A program made the translations under genes and the position numbers. The notes below the pieces were generated by a model, which made no database searches, was not told the origin of the DNA, and saw nothing but the letters and a program-made list of their open reading frames with translations. From Phycomyces blakesleeanus NRRL 1555(-) (Eukaryota > Mucoromycota > Mucoromycetes > Mucorales > Phycomycetaceae), in contig NW_017265156.1 in NCBI RefSeq assembly GCF_001638985.1, positions 806,001 through 870,000 on the forward strand: a DNA stretch of 64,000 bases, given 5' to 3'. Positions 48,284-60,835 of this stretch are shown here, piece after piece; the first letter of the stretch is position 1, and the number at the start of each line of letters is the position of its first letter.

Positions 48284-50339
48284 GATTACGATGAAGAGGT
48301 GTGCGCAGAACTTTTGAGAGTGAGTCACGCATATACGGTAGAACAATTTCCCGCATATTAGAATGTGCAGCACCAAAATGACTGTGCTTCTTTAAGCACT
48401 CAGTTTCTGAGCTCAATCGTACCACATTAGGCGGACTTGACATGAAACGCGTACATGGGTGATGAGGTGTTATTGGGCGAAGGTGAAATATACAATTATA
48501 TGTCTCCATTTTTTTTTAAGGAATTCCTTGGTTCCTCTGCTCTTTCTCCCTTTTTCTCTTTAGGGATGAAATTATGATCTACTCCTACAAATTCTCAAAA
48601 TACGATACAGCTGTTTGGTACCCAACTCAAGAGCCTAGATAATAGCATCCATTAAAAGGGTTTCATAACCAATAACGACGCGTAAGTTGTTTTTTTTTAT
48701 TCCTCTTATTTTTCCTGGTGAATATATGTTATGTATCTATGAGTATCAGTTGAGCTAAAATGCCTATAAATTATCGATTATTTGCTGTACCCAAATATCA
48801 AATTTTGATCAATGTGTTTTTGTGTATGTAGGTTAATCCTATTTGAAACTTGCTGTTTATTATAAGAAAAACAAAAATCGGTTGTGGAAAACAAAAAAAA
48901 AAGTGGAGTTTTACATTCTGTCAATGTGTTTGCAAAACCTTGGCACTTGAATATGCGAATTGAAAAGAAGGCTTTTTTTTGTAAATTCTTTATACAAGCA
49001 TCATTTCCGCTGCCAATCCCACCATCGAAGGCTCCTTTCTGCTTTTCTCGTTGTACGGGGGGATATAAAGCAGGGTGTTTATATGAGGGGTAAAAAATAA
49101 TATCCCTGCTGTTTTCTCTGCGTGCTTTCTACGCACTCCGGGATCGAGCAATTACGGCGAGTACATAATATTGTTCTGGGGTGGGTTGCTTGATGGAGTG
49201 GTAAGTAAGTATCGTTTTCATAACTCATTCTTAATACTTCATAAATCAAGTTCAACGGGTGACTCAATTATCGTTTTTTTATTACTATTATTAATAGCGA
49301 GTTACCTGCCATCGTCGCCCTCCTCTCCCCTCTTTAGTCGATGAGGAGAATTGTCTAAAGATGTATAAACAAAAAGCAAATCTTTAAAATTTTTACATAT
49401 TTCGGATCATTAGAATTTCCCTGATTGTTTAAAGTCAATAAAAATAATTGATATCTTTCAGTAATATGTACGCTTAATAGAAATATAAGATTCGCTATAA
49501 GAAATTCAGTTAGTCATGGTTAACGTTGAGCCCCATCGTGCCCTGTATTATAGTTTAGACCTCTCATTCACTCGGTTAGAAACATTCCAAGATTTGACAC
49601 TTCATACAAAGTCAGGAGTACGTTAGGACACTACCATTCGTACATCTTTGGACATATTTGGTATCACACGTCAGATGGTTTGGGAACACCACCAGCTATA
49701 TATTTTGGTGGTACAGTATGCTCTATATCTATAACCTTCCACTTGATCGCATGATATCACATCCGATTCATATCTATTGCTTTCCGCTTTTCCGACGCCC
49801 TAGATCACATGCTCTCAAATGAACAGCATAACGATTAATGCATCAAATTTTTCATGTCGTTTTTCTAATGCCGCGCGTCTTTACATAAATATTTCTTTTT
49901 TGATAAGAATGATATTGCTGGGCGGTCTATGACTGTCTGGAACTAAGCAGATCACTCATACACACACAAATACTATGACAAGTCATTAAGGATTATCACA
50001 GGCTTACATAAAGGATTTATAGTCTTAATTTGAATTAGATGCGCAGTAATGTTAACTGTAATACTGTTGATCAATTACTTTTGCATGGTAATTTTTTTTT
50101 TAAAAAAAAATCTTGGACCCTCACTTTATATTGTGATAATACAGGGTACAGCCATATTTTTTCCATTTAAAGCCAAAATTTTATAGTACATACTTCTTTA
50201 TATTTAACCCCACAATAAAACCCATGCAACTCTTGCAGACTTCCGATTTTTACACTTACTCTAGTAAAGCAGATTATGCTTATAATAATAATAATATTAA
50301 AATAAAATTGGTTTAACATGGAATATCATTAAAACTATT
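48284..50339. other. Spacer upstream of KIN17 grading into degenerate sequence
   Basis: The first part should hold the KIN17 promoter. A GC-richer, coding-like but frame-broken stretch lies near 49510-49850 and may be another transposon relic. No gene is accepted. Confidence 0.4.
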
Positions 50340-51060
50340 GTTTTTTAAAGGAGCTAAGCGTTTTTCTATATTCAGGGAGTAAGCGTGATAAGTGTTTAGG
50401 TTAATGGAGCCCCACTCTTTTGCCCCAACTCCTCTAGCTTGCCCAGAGTTGCAGACTGACGTTTGGGGAAGTGTACACAATCCTTAATATAAGTCCTAAT
50501 GCTCTCTATAGAGCTTAAGTCAGGACTACTCAGCGGGCAAACCAGAAACATTTAACTTAACACGTTCCTTGTACACCTGTAACTTTTGCCTTGTGTCCTG
50601 GGGCACTGTTCTCCTGGAAAATATAGTTGCCACTTTATGCAGCTATAAAACTGCTCAAAAAGGCAACCGATGCTTTTCAAGAGCCTCAATATACTTGGGG
50701 TCATTCATATTGTCATCTAAAAATACAAGTAGATATTTCCCTCATGACACAATACACTCCCAAACTATAAATGTCCCTTCATTTTATACAAAGCCTTTGT
50801 GATTGTTTGTTTACTGGTAGATGCTTCTCTCTCAGCCTCGAGATTATATGTTATATCTGCTAAAGTGTGGAATCAATTTTTTCTAATATTTGATAGAATA
50901 TAGCGAACTTTCTAGGTTTAATTAGCTTAGGCTTTTTAGGACTGTTCTTGTGAGCATTGGATCCCATTGTTTCGTATTTTGTCACCAAACGACTCATTAT
51001 TCTTCTTGGAACGTTGACTATAGTGGAAATTTCAGAATCAACAATTCCTACAAGATAAAA
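50340..51060 (-). pseudogene. Decayed Tc1-like transposase, a different family from the 3.6-kb element
   Basis: Read on the minus strand, broken frames follow the order of a Tc1 transposase: a helix-turn-helix-like start near 51040-50940 (IVPRRIMSRLV, GSNAHKNSPKKPKLIKPRKF), GTFIVWECIVS near 50775-50745, LVFLDDNMNDPKYIEALEKH near 50735-50680, an ENSAPGHKA second-Asp region near 50620, and a C-terminal ECGSINLNTYHA-like stretch near 50400. Catalytic residues are partly lost and stops are frequent. Its sequence is clearly unlike the 3602-4947 element. Ends and inverted repeats were not found. Confidence 0.75.
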
Positions 51061-51129
51061 CCCTATAAATTCGCTTTTTCTCTATATTTGAGAGTTTCTT
51101 ATGATATTTGTGAATGTTACTGCTTTGAG

Positions 51130-52225
51130 TTATAGGTATAATGGTAAAGATCTTTATTGAATTCAAGAGAGAGAGCAAATTATGGGAATTGATGAAAGAA
51201 TATATAAACGGGGCTTTACATGTACAAAGAATATAACTACACCCAAATATTGCTGTTGTTGCGGATCCATTTATACAAGTATGGAAGCTTATGAATAAAG
51301 TACATAGGATGTACACCATACCTTGTTTGGTATTTCCTTTGACCTTCATTGAAAAATGATAATTGGGGTACTTGAAGTACTACGCAACCTTCCCGAACTC
51401 CATCTCCACTTGAACCCTTGTTTTTAACATTGCAGTATTGAATTCCTTTCTGCGGGCTAAAGACATACACGTCAGATTTGTACCACATTTATTAAAACTA
51501 TGCTATTAGATTGCTTTGACTTTATTTTAAATGATTCGCCATCTTGAGCAATCTCATATGTCGTGAAAGGCCAGTAAATGTACATATACTTATCGTATGC
51601 TTGGTAACCATATAAAGCATACTTGAGATCTGAGTCATTTTCTGGCTGCATATGACCCACATGAACAATAAGTATTTCGAGTGTCTTTGATTGGTCAAAC
51701 ATTTTTGCGCCATGGCTAGTTCCAGCAAAAGGACCAAGGAGGCTGCTTTTTAGGACATCAGAAGTGACAAATCTCTTGTTAGACAATGGATATGCTATAC
51801 ATATAACATCCCATAAAATACACGGGTATTTAATAAGCTACATTTCTGTTTAAGCCATTTTTTTGTAATTTATATGTTGTCTTCCATCCACTGTACATAA
51901 CTTTCTGTTTCTCGTTTTTCGTTGGGCAAGAAGTCTTTTGTATTGTACCGTCTATAAACCCAATTAGATTTGGGTACATACCACCTATAAAAAGAGATAC
52001 AACAGAAGACGTGTTAAAACTGAATAAAGCAGTATAGGAGTATCTGTGATAAAAAACGTGTGATTACTTTTGCAAATATGGCAGCAAGAAATCTCTTGCA
52101 ATTTTCTTCAGAGAATTGACGCGAGCCAAACTTCAACCCATGCTTAAATTTTCCAAAAGTAGGACTGGGAACTGGTTCACAGTACAAGCCAGATTCTTCT
52201 CGTTCATTCTCCACATTCTCTCTAT
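51130..52225 (-). pseudogene. Decayed PIF/Harbinger-like (DDE_Tnp_4) transposase
   Basis: Minus-strand pieces in order: EESGLYCEPVPSP, KFGSRQFSEENCKRFLAAIF (52200-52060); GGMYPNLIGFIDGTIQKTSCP with YSGWKTTYK (51985-51860), where FIDGT holds the first catalytic Asp; LLGPFAGTSHGAKMFDQSK (51740-51690); YALYGYQAYDKYMYIYWPF (51625-51560); and a Cys-containing end LCTLFISFHTCINGS (51310-51265). The second catalytic motif, normally GDQAY, reads GYQAY, so a catalytic Asp is replaced by Tyr. A 70-bp interruption at about 51995-52065 and frameshifts break the frame. It directly abuts the Tc1-like relic, making a small transposon graveyard. Confidence 0.75.
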
Positions 52226-55200
52226 CGAACAGTACAGATATGGGAATGAGTAGTTATACAAAACGAATGCAAAAGCGAATTAACACTGGACCTGTATAAT
52301 TTATTTTTCGGGTTTAACACGTAGAAAATGACCCAAATTCATAAAAGCGCTCATTTTCTTTATCTAACATATAAAAAATGAGTAAGGGGTTTCGTTGATA
52401 CTTTTACATATAAAAACATACATTTGCGAAGAATAGACTACCTCTAAAAGAGTAAAACGGAACTCTTGCTTGCATTCAATATCAGAAAGCTCTCTAATTT
52501 TTATACGTTTATAGTGTGCTTTCTTGGTTCTTGTTCTAGGTTACAATTCATCAGTGAGGGAAAGATACTATATCGGGTCAGGGCCAAGAAAAAGCATTTT
52601 TGTATTGCTATTGAAACACTGAATGTAATTTTATTTCTCATATAAATTTGGTAATGTAAGGCAGCGACATATATTCCGGCGCTGGATAGCAGTTTTTTAT
52701 ATTTAAGCAGCCCAGAATTTTCTGTGAAACAATATCTTTATTAAGTACCAGTGATTTTAAGGGCACAACGTTTCCAAGATAGAGAGCCGGGTTTTATTTT
52801 AGAGTATACTATTCTGAAATAGTATTCTAGGCAGTTCTTTTATTACACAGACACATATGTGTATAAAAGATAGAACTTACACTCGTAGTGTCAATATGTA
52901 TTTACAAAAGTATATAATTAATATGGTATTCTTTATACTTATCTAAAGACATTATTCTGCCTTACATTAAAAAGTGTGTAAATTGTAGCAGCTGCTCATA
53001 AAGTTACTACAAGTCTACACCCTATCTACCATATCAAGTTTCTGCTGTGGTGTATCAGGCCAATAAACTTGACAAGAAGCGGGTTAATGGCCCGGGCTAA
53101 GGAACCAGGTTAATAATAGGTTACAATTTTTTGTTGAACTCGTCTTACACCATGTTATATTACCGTAGGATTACTCAACGGGATTTTTTGTATAGCCTTG
53201 AATTTTGAAAACAATATTATTGAAAGAAAAGACTTTTACCAACGTACAAAAAACCTGCATCCAAGAAAACGATGGTGAATTGTTACAAGCCCACACACTA
53301 TCTATCTGTTAAAGTAACTTAATAATAATCTTAATGATAACATATGTACCATTAGGGACCAGAAATAAGAAAGGTTTGCAGAAATATCCTACTAAGCTCG
53401 CCTTTATTTTTACTTTAATATTGTTTTATACTCTTAAGAATGGAGTGTATTATAGCAGCTCTGAAAGGCTTGTAAAGAAGAACATGAACATTCTAAGTTA
53501 AAAAAACTATCACTCCCAAAGCTTCAGAGGTTTACTGTCTCAAAGATTAACGATAATCATAAAACTGAGAAATATTCAGCTGTATACTTTCAAAATATAA
53601 GAATAATAAGTCTTTAGAACACTATTGTTCTTCTTCAGATGAATATATATATATCAATTTTGAATTATTATCTCTTCACAAAAAGAAAGTGGAGTTCTGG
53701 GTTTTTGAAGAAGCAAACACAAAATACCTAGTGTATAGCTTGGTCAAATGAATCAATGAACCTATAAAATTATTGAATCATTATTTATAATTTCTAAACT
53801 TACCCTTTGTATTTTCTTTGTTTAGTTGCATATCTTATATCCTTTGATTTATTATCAGAAGATGCTTTGAATAATAAATACCTGTACACTTTTACACGAC
53901 AATCCTTATGATGTATAATAAGCACATGAGCATATTACAGGATAATACTATCTAAAAAAAAAGCCGAGATATACTAGAGGAAATCAGCGACAGGCGAGTG
54001 ATGATCAAAGAGAAAAAAAATTCTGGCGAATAATCCATAAAGTAAGGTACACCAGATATGATAATACTATCTAGTAGATAATGTGACTTGGGTATAATGA
54101 TGCTTTTAGCTCAATGAAGAAAGGAAAATTGGATTGCAGAATCAAGAAAACTGCGGAAGACTTTATGAGCTGTACTCATCATTTTCCTTGCATATTGACT
54201 CGCCTTTTTATTACAGAGAACATTGCCACAAAGCTTCACAGAGCTTAGGTTAAATTTCTAAGCTTTAGAAAAATCTTTATTATGAATGCAATTTAATTGA
54301 GAGGTAATGCAAGGCATCCCAACGCAAGGGGTATCTGCAGCTCTATTGCAGCTACAAGTCACCGAAAATCAATATCCACACTTTCAACTTTTTTTTAAAA
54401 AAAAAACAAAACAGAAATAGAACAACTTCACAAATGCGTCCCTAATGTATTTATTCTTGCCAATGAACCGAAAACCACAATCAAGAGACGAGTGCCAAAT
54501 AAGCCTGTGAAGCTATCAAAAACTTTGTATATATGTATATATATATATTAAAAAAGAAACTCACACATCTTTGTACAGTGCGATAAATTAACAGTAGTTA
54601 TACTTGGTTTTATATGCTACATATTACTATTGAGTATTAAATATATATATATATTTATTTTTTTAGATAAATTGATGCATATATTTTAGTAACAATTTTT
54701 CGACAAAACTATCAATAAGCGCCTTTCAAAAAGAACAGAGACATTGCATAAACAAAGCAATGTTTTTTTGTTTGGAATAAAACAATACTTATTCATTTTC
54801 CTAATAGCCAGTGTTGTGTACAAAAATAGTAAGAGTAAGTACCAACCATGTTTGTTAAGTTTTGAACTCATGTTCACCAACTATCACACTTGGCCAAAAC
54901 AAAACACAAACATTCCTAAATTAATAAAAGGCAAAATATTTAGAAAGAGCAGAACATTGTAATACGAGGTTTGTAACGCACAAAAAAAAAGAGCGGGTTA
55001 TCCTGGGAAAATATGTATCTGTAGTCGACTTTAAAAAAGATTAGAGCTACATGTGAGAATTGGAGATTATAGGTGAATGATATGCTGGTTGATCTATCTT
55101 TTCGGCCGAATCAAATCAAAACCGAGTAATAAAATGCAGTCATAAATCATATGCTGTTTACAAGAAAACAATTGATTGCAGCTTTTGATAATATATATAT

Positions 55201-55493
55201 ATATATATAGTTCAAATAGAGATAAAATGGCAGACATTTTCTTGTGTGAACAAGAAGTATTTGAATTTAGTGTTTCCCACAGCTATCAAAAAAAAAAGGA
55301 ATCCCGTGGGGAAGCACCCGGTTTAATTTTGATCTATTTATGTCATTAATGTTTATAAAGTCGATTGTCGTTTATTGAACTACTTGTGGGGATATATATG
55401 AGTACTTATTGCACAGTTGCTAAACAAGAATATATTAAACATTTAGAAAGGGACAGTCGAAGGGTTTAAGAAAGAAAAAAGAAGAAACCAGGA
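52226..55493. other. AT-rich intergenic region
   Basis: No gene is recognised. Poly-A/T and (TA)n tracts are scattered throughout. The right end should contain the 3' UTR of the alpha/beta hydrolase gene. No structured RNA is recognised. Confidence 0.5.
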
Positions 55494-56913
55494 CTATGCA
55501 GCCACAGGTTGCGGGGTTGCATAAAGAGCAGCTTGTACAGCATCTAACTGTGTATCGTTTTGGATCATTGCTATCTTTTCGTCTTCCTCAACCAGACCAA
55601 TATTGGGATCCAATACACTCGATTCAAAGAGCAATTTTGAAGTTATTTGCGCAATTTCAGCTTGAGAAACTAAGCAATCTGCATTCTGGCTTGTAACTTC
55701 AATTGTTTCTCGTGCTTCTTTGATGGACTTGGCCATAAAATCGACAAAAGTGTGATCATACTTTTCAAACAGATGTCTGTCCTCCTGTGGGACAATCTCT
55801 TGTACAAAATACCAATCATGGACAAGGTCTTCTCTGTGTATGTCAACATTGAATTTACTGTCTTCCATAATTCTGCTTGCTGTACCCAGAATATCGTCTC
55901 GCATAACCTCTTGCTCTCCTACGTATACGGAAACATTCTTTGGGAAAAATCGATCGAAGCCGCTAGTGATGCCATAGAGACGGAATGATGGGATTTCTTC
56001 CTTCGTTTTATTGGGGAAATCGAGATATTCTTTAAATACAAGCTCTGCAAGCTGCGGAGATACAATATCGTGCTTGTTAGCCTCCCAGAGCCAGTTGTCT
56101 TTATCTCCTGACACCAAGGGCGAGAAAAGTGCCATACCAGCTGGCAATGTCGCCTTCATGTATTCACGCGGGGAATTGATATCATTTATAACATTTGGAG
56201 CATAGAATCTCATTAATGTTTCCATACAGAGAGCACCTCCAGCAGAGTCTCCTGCAAGGACGATCTTTGAAGCTGGTACATTTAATTCTTCGAGCAAATA
56301 ACGATAGGCGTCCATGCATTCATGAATCTGTGTGGGGTATTTGTGTAATGGTGCCAGTCCTGTATCCAGATTGACGTTAGATTAGAGAAAAAGAAGTGTA
56401 AATGTCATAAATCTTTCAAATACTTGCCATATTCAATCGACACTATAACAGCGTTTATTCCGTGCTTCTTCTTTAGGAGAGTTAGCCATGTAGTGAAGTG
56501 TTTCATATACATAAGACAGTGACCAATTCTAAAGCCACCTCCTATAATAATAATAATAATAATAATAATAAAAGTTTAGTTTTCATTTAATCAATTTTTT
56601 TTTAAAAAAAAATAGGGGATAATCTTTTACCATGAACTTCATAGATAATCAAGTCTGCTGCTTTCACACGCTCCAACACTTCTTGCTGGTTGCATTCGCC
56701 AAGTCCAGGTGCAATCCAGGCACCTGTCCATGTGTCTTGTTTAATTCTACAAATCCAATTCTCCTCTTGTTGGGTAGGAGTGGTATAATCAGCGACTAAA
56801 CGCTGTGCGACACTTGGAGGTAAAGCCAATATAAGGCGCATTGACTTGAGAACAATTGGAATAGGAACTGCGTTAAGCAGAGTAGATTTAACAAGTGCGC
56901 GAAGACTCTCCAT
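55494..56913 (-). CDS. Alpha/beta hydrolase of the hormone-sensitive-lipase family, three exons, 420 aa
   Basis: Exons (minus) are 56631-56913, 56428-56541 and 55494-56359. The start is ATG 56913 (MESLRALVKSTLLNAVPIPIV). Key motifs: HGGGF (residues 94-98, split by intron 1), the HSL-type oxyanion hole; GDSAGG with nucleophile Ser171; an acidic region VYVGEQEVMRDD near 277-288 that should supply the Asp/Glu; and His313 in LVHDWYF. This is a carboxylesterase/lipase-like enzyme, and its substrate cannot be told. About 105 residues follow the catalytic His, longer than in typical HSL-family esterases. The hydrophobic N-terminus might anchor it to membranes. The second intron starts with GC rather than GT (TATG|GCAAGT), a GC-AG intron. 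Intron 1 carries a (TAA)n microsatellite. The permease gene lies just upstream on the same strand. Confidence 0.93.
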
Positions 56914-57318
56914 TGTATATTTGGGTTTTTAAAAAGACTAGATAGATGAAGCAGTCGAACAATTGATTTCTTTTATGCTTGAAATTTTAAGAATATGCTG
57001 TGCACCCAGCCTTATTTCACCCCTGCCTTCAAGGGCTGTCTGGTTAGATCCAATTAGCCTTGTTGCATTAGAGCGGAGGTTGTGCCGACCAATGCTATCA
57101 AGACAGTCTCACAAAAGCAGCCAAAAAAAGCTACAGTAATACCAAACAAAAAATAATAAAAAAGTATTTATTTATATGTACTTACCCCAGCATTATGGGC
57201 ACAAACAATACAGCCAAATACAGGTTGTTTCCAATTGTCACCTTTAATTTATAAATTTGTACTTTGTATTACAGTTAGATAAAAGCAGGCTTGGTGGTAG
57301 ACGTACTAGATTCGTCTA
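56914..57318. other. Spacer between the permease stop and the hydrolase start
   Basis: These 405 bp should contain the hydrolase promoter and the permease 3' UTR. The part at 56995-57110 is unusually GC-rich for a spacer in this window, but I see no tRNA-like folding or reading frame in it. Confidence 0.5.
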
Positions 57319-59917
57319 TCATAAGTGGCACGTATTCACAGAAGCCTGGCTAGCTCCATGTGCTTCCCCAGACGAATTCTCTTCATCTTCATCATTGTTT
57401 AGTGGCACGTAGCCCCCAAAAACCTCATGCTCCAAAGCAGCGCGACCATCATTGCGAATTGATTGATTGTACGACTTTCCAGGTGTGTCTTTGACTATGA
57501 TTTGATAGTACTACATCATAGTTTTTAGCGCAAAGAAATTAAAGGGATCTTTGATTAACAACTTACCCAAAACACAGAACACACCAGCATGAAGACAATG
57601 GCTGAGACATATGGCACTACACGTGAAAAAAGATCAGGGATACATATCGGACACTTAATAAATATCTACCCCAATACGGATAATACGGGTTCTTGACAGG
57701 GATAAAGACAAAAATTAGGGCATAGATAGTAAAGCACAAGAATACTAGAACACACACTGAAAAGAGAAAAAAAGTTAGATAGTTGATATTAGCTTCAATT
57801 ATCATTGGAATGAATACGATCTTACCCAAAGGAGCTACTATTGGTCTCTTGTTGAGCGGTTCTCTTTTCCTCAGAATGAGAACAGAAAGAGCAATTAGAG
57901 TATAAAATATCTAAAATTACAAAGAGACCCACATACCAGTCGTTAAACTAGATATTTTGAGAACAGTAATACATACATATACTGGATAGGCAGCAAATGC
58001 GACAATGAATTGATATACTGCACCAGGGGGTGGGACAACAGCAAAAAATATCGCAAGAAAATACTGAAGCAAGTAGGCATTCACAGGACTACTTGTAAGG
58101 GGGTGAACATGACCGAAAGTTCTTCCAAAGGGTAAAAGGCCATTTCTGGCTGTCTCCATAATAACCCTGAATTTTAATGAGTACACATGTGATTGATATT
58201 TGCACACAAATGAGAATCTATTATATCAACAAAAGAGAGTATACCTTCCGCCAGAGAAATTGATAGCTGCACCACATCCAAATGCACTTAGGCCAATAAA
58301 TACAGGCAAAACTGTTGACGCAAAGCTTTCACCAAAACATTTTGTAAAGCTATAGATATATAATATATTTAAAGGTGTTTGTAGATACAGAATGTTGTGT
58401 GATGTAAAGTAAAGTGAAACAAGCTTACAATGCGGCTGCCACGATGAATTGCGAATTCTTCATAGATTCCATCGGGAGCACTACCAAATAAGCAATATTT
58501 GTCAAAATGTAGAGGAGAGCAGTAGAGCCTAATGCAGCAGCGGAGGCCTTAGGGAGGTTACGGATTGGATCCTATTACGAACAGTAATATGTTTGTCCAT
58601 TTTAATGTATATGTTGAAAGATATACTCTTTTGGTAATTTACCTTTACTTCGTCTAGAATAAAATTTAAGTTATGCCACCCGCTGTAGCTGTTCATTACC
58701 TAGAATTGGGTATGAGAGAGAACCACTTTTCTGACAGCTATAGGAACTTACATAATACAAAGCAGATGCATAGGGTCCCAGAGTAGAAGCTGTACCGTGA
58801 AATGAAAGATTTTCTCCTGCATCTACGTCTGAAGGGATTGCTTTTACAAGGACCAGTACGCCAATGGTAGCAATCAATAAAAGAACCCCGATCTTTATTC
58901 CAGTCAAGCCAGCCATCATACTCATTGAGGCCTAGATTGATTCTGTTATTAAACACACTGATCGGAAAGTTTTTTTAAGAAGTAATAATAATATGAATAG
59001 TTTACTTTGGTTGAGAATATATTTGTAGCCATAAGGATTGTTGCACACAAAACTGTACAATATTGTAAGCATCAGAAATTGGGACCTCAATAACTTCTTT
59101 TTTTTTCCACTTACTAGCCCACCCTCTTTCTCCCCAACTTGACTTGAATGTTGAACCAAATAATGCATAGTTCATATAACCACCAAACACAATGCCTTGA
59201 TATATGTATATGTATGAGTATGAGTATGAGTATGATTACATATTATATCTTATATATTTATAAAGCTTTTATTGTACCTTGGGCAGCTACACCGCTACCT
59301 CTATTCATCAGACTCCACCAGGTAAAAAGATACGCAAACAAATATTTTGGCTTTCTGTAACAATACTCCAAGTATCCAACCTCGCCTCCACTAATTACAA
59401 TCAGACCATGTCTCTATCGCTGTTACCTGTCTCTCCTTTTATTTACATATATTATATACCTTCGAGGAAGCTAATGAATGAATAAATAAGGACAAGATTT
59501 TATTTAAAAGGTCAATTATAAAATATCATTTGTGCGAATAACCAATATTCCTCTTACCATTGTACCCAATTCAGCAAATGTCCAAGTTCCTGCCATAGCT
59601 ATACCTGCACCAGCCAGCCATATCACCAAGTTCATTCCACCGGAGCCAACTAGCTGGAGGGTAAACGCCGGACCAGCAAATATGCCAGCGCCTATAATAT
59701 AGCTCACATTGATCATAGCTCCCATAGCCCAGCCTATCTTGCGTTCGAGTCTCTGGTCTGAAAGAATGAAAGATGATTGGGTTTATGAATCATAATTGAG
59801 ATGGCAATGTAGGTTCTGATTCTCACCTCCAATGGCAAGTGGCTCAAGATGGTTGATTTGGTCAGCATAGTTTGGATTAGCATCATGACCATTATCCTCA
59901 ACAGAGTTACGAGTCAT
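57319..59917 (-). CDS. APC-superfamily amino-acid permease (LAT/methionine-permease type), 15 exons, 543 aa
   Basis: Exons (minus) are 59827-59917, 59558-59757, 59460-59470, 59278-59390, 59115-59195, 59006-59052, 58752-58931, 58643-58699, 58429-58571, 58245-58349, 57977-58166, 57826-57910, 57670-57756, 57567-57616 and 57319-57510. They sum to 544 codons. The start is ATG 59917 (MTRNSVEDNGHDANPNYADQ). TM1 has the unwound APC motif IIGAGIFAGPAF. TM2-3 follow, with ELGTM-LPRSGGEVGYLEY; the LPR is supplied by an 11-nt microexon. Later come YSGWHNLNFILDEVKDPIRNLPKA, typical of L-type and fungal high-affinity methionine permeases, a GLSAFGCGAAINFSGGRVIMETARNG segment and several further membrane helices. 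The C-terminal tail is cytosolic and acidic (NNDEDEENSSGE). It is a likely plasma-membrane amino-acid importer; substrate unknown. Confidence 0.93.
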
Positions 59918-60797
59918 GCTTAAACGGAAGCTTGATTTAAAGCTTGGATTTTTTTATACTTTATTTTATTTTATTTATGGGATAAATATTTCCTCAAAAA
60001 TCGGATATTTAATCTCTAGCTTATATATTTTTTTATTGCTCTTTGAAAAGATAAGATAGAACAGATACAGGTACAGGTACAGATAAAGAAAAGTAAAAAC
60101 AAAAACAAAAACAAAAACAAAAAATAGAAGAAGTATAATACATTATCTGTACTGAGAGAATAAGACAGTACAATTTTCTTTAATAATAATAATAATAATT
60201 GGACAACTGAAAAAATTAAGATATGAAATTTGACTTATCAAGTATACCTTATAATCTACACCGGCTACAAAACTTTATTATGTGATCCAATGTAATCTCT
60301 CTATGTGTATATGTGTTTGGATGTTATTAACGGGGTACTATGTTGAAACAAGTGTCACATTTGGCCATGTCTATATTTGAACGCCCATGTCACAAAGAAT
60401 ATGTGGAATTAACGGGTATCAAAATAATAATAATCGTAATAGGATACTCTACTTCTGCTTTAAATAAACTTTGTTTTGTTTTGAGATGAAAAAGAATATC
60501 AGACAAGTATAATTCTGATAATATTATTAGTGTGAAAAAGAAAATAACGCATTAAGCTGTAACATGAGTAAGTTTCAAGTGCTTTGAAGATCAAAAGATT
60601 TCCTAGATGATTTCACGACCCCCCTCCCCTTTTCTTCTTCTTTTTCATTATGACACAAAAATGTATTTTTAATAATACAAATTTAGCGAAGAGACTGTTA
60701 GGATAATTAGATCTGTATGCCTTAATATTATTATGGTATTGAACATAATAACGAATCAATATTGTCAATAAAATTCACATTGCTATCTAGCATAGCA

Positions 60798-60835
<38 letters not shown>

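Noticed and set aside
56995..57110. Possible tRNA or structured RNA in the GC-richer spacer
   Set aside because: There are no recognisable A and B boxes, anticodon arm or acceptor pairing. I saw no tRNA anywhere in the window.
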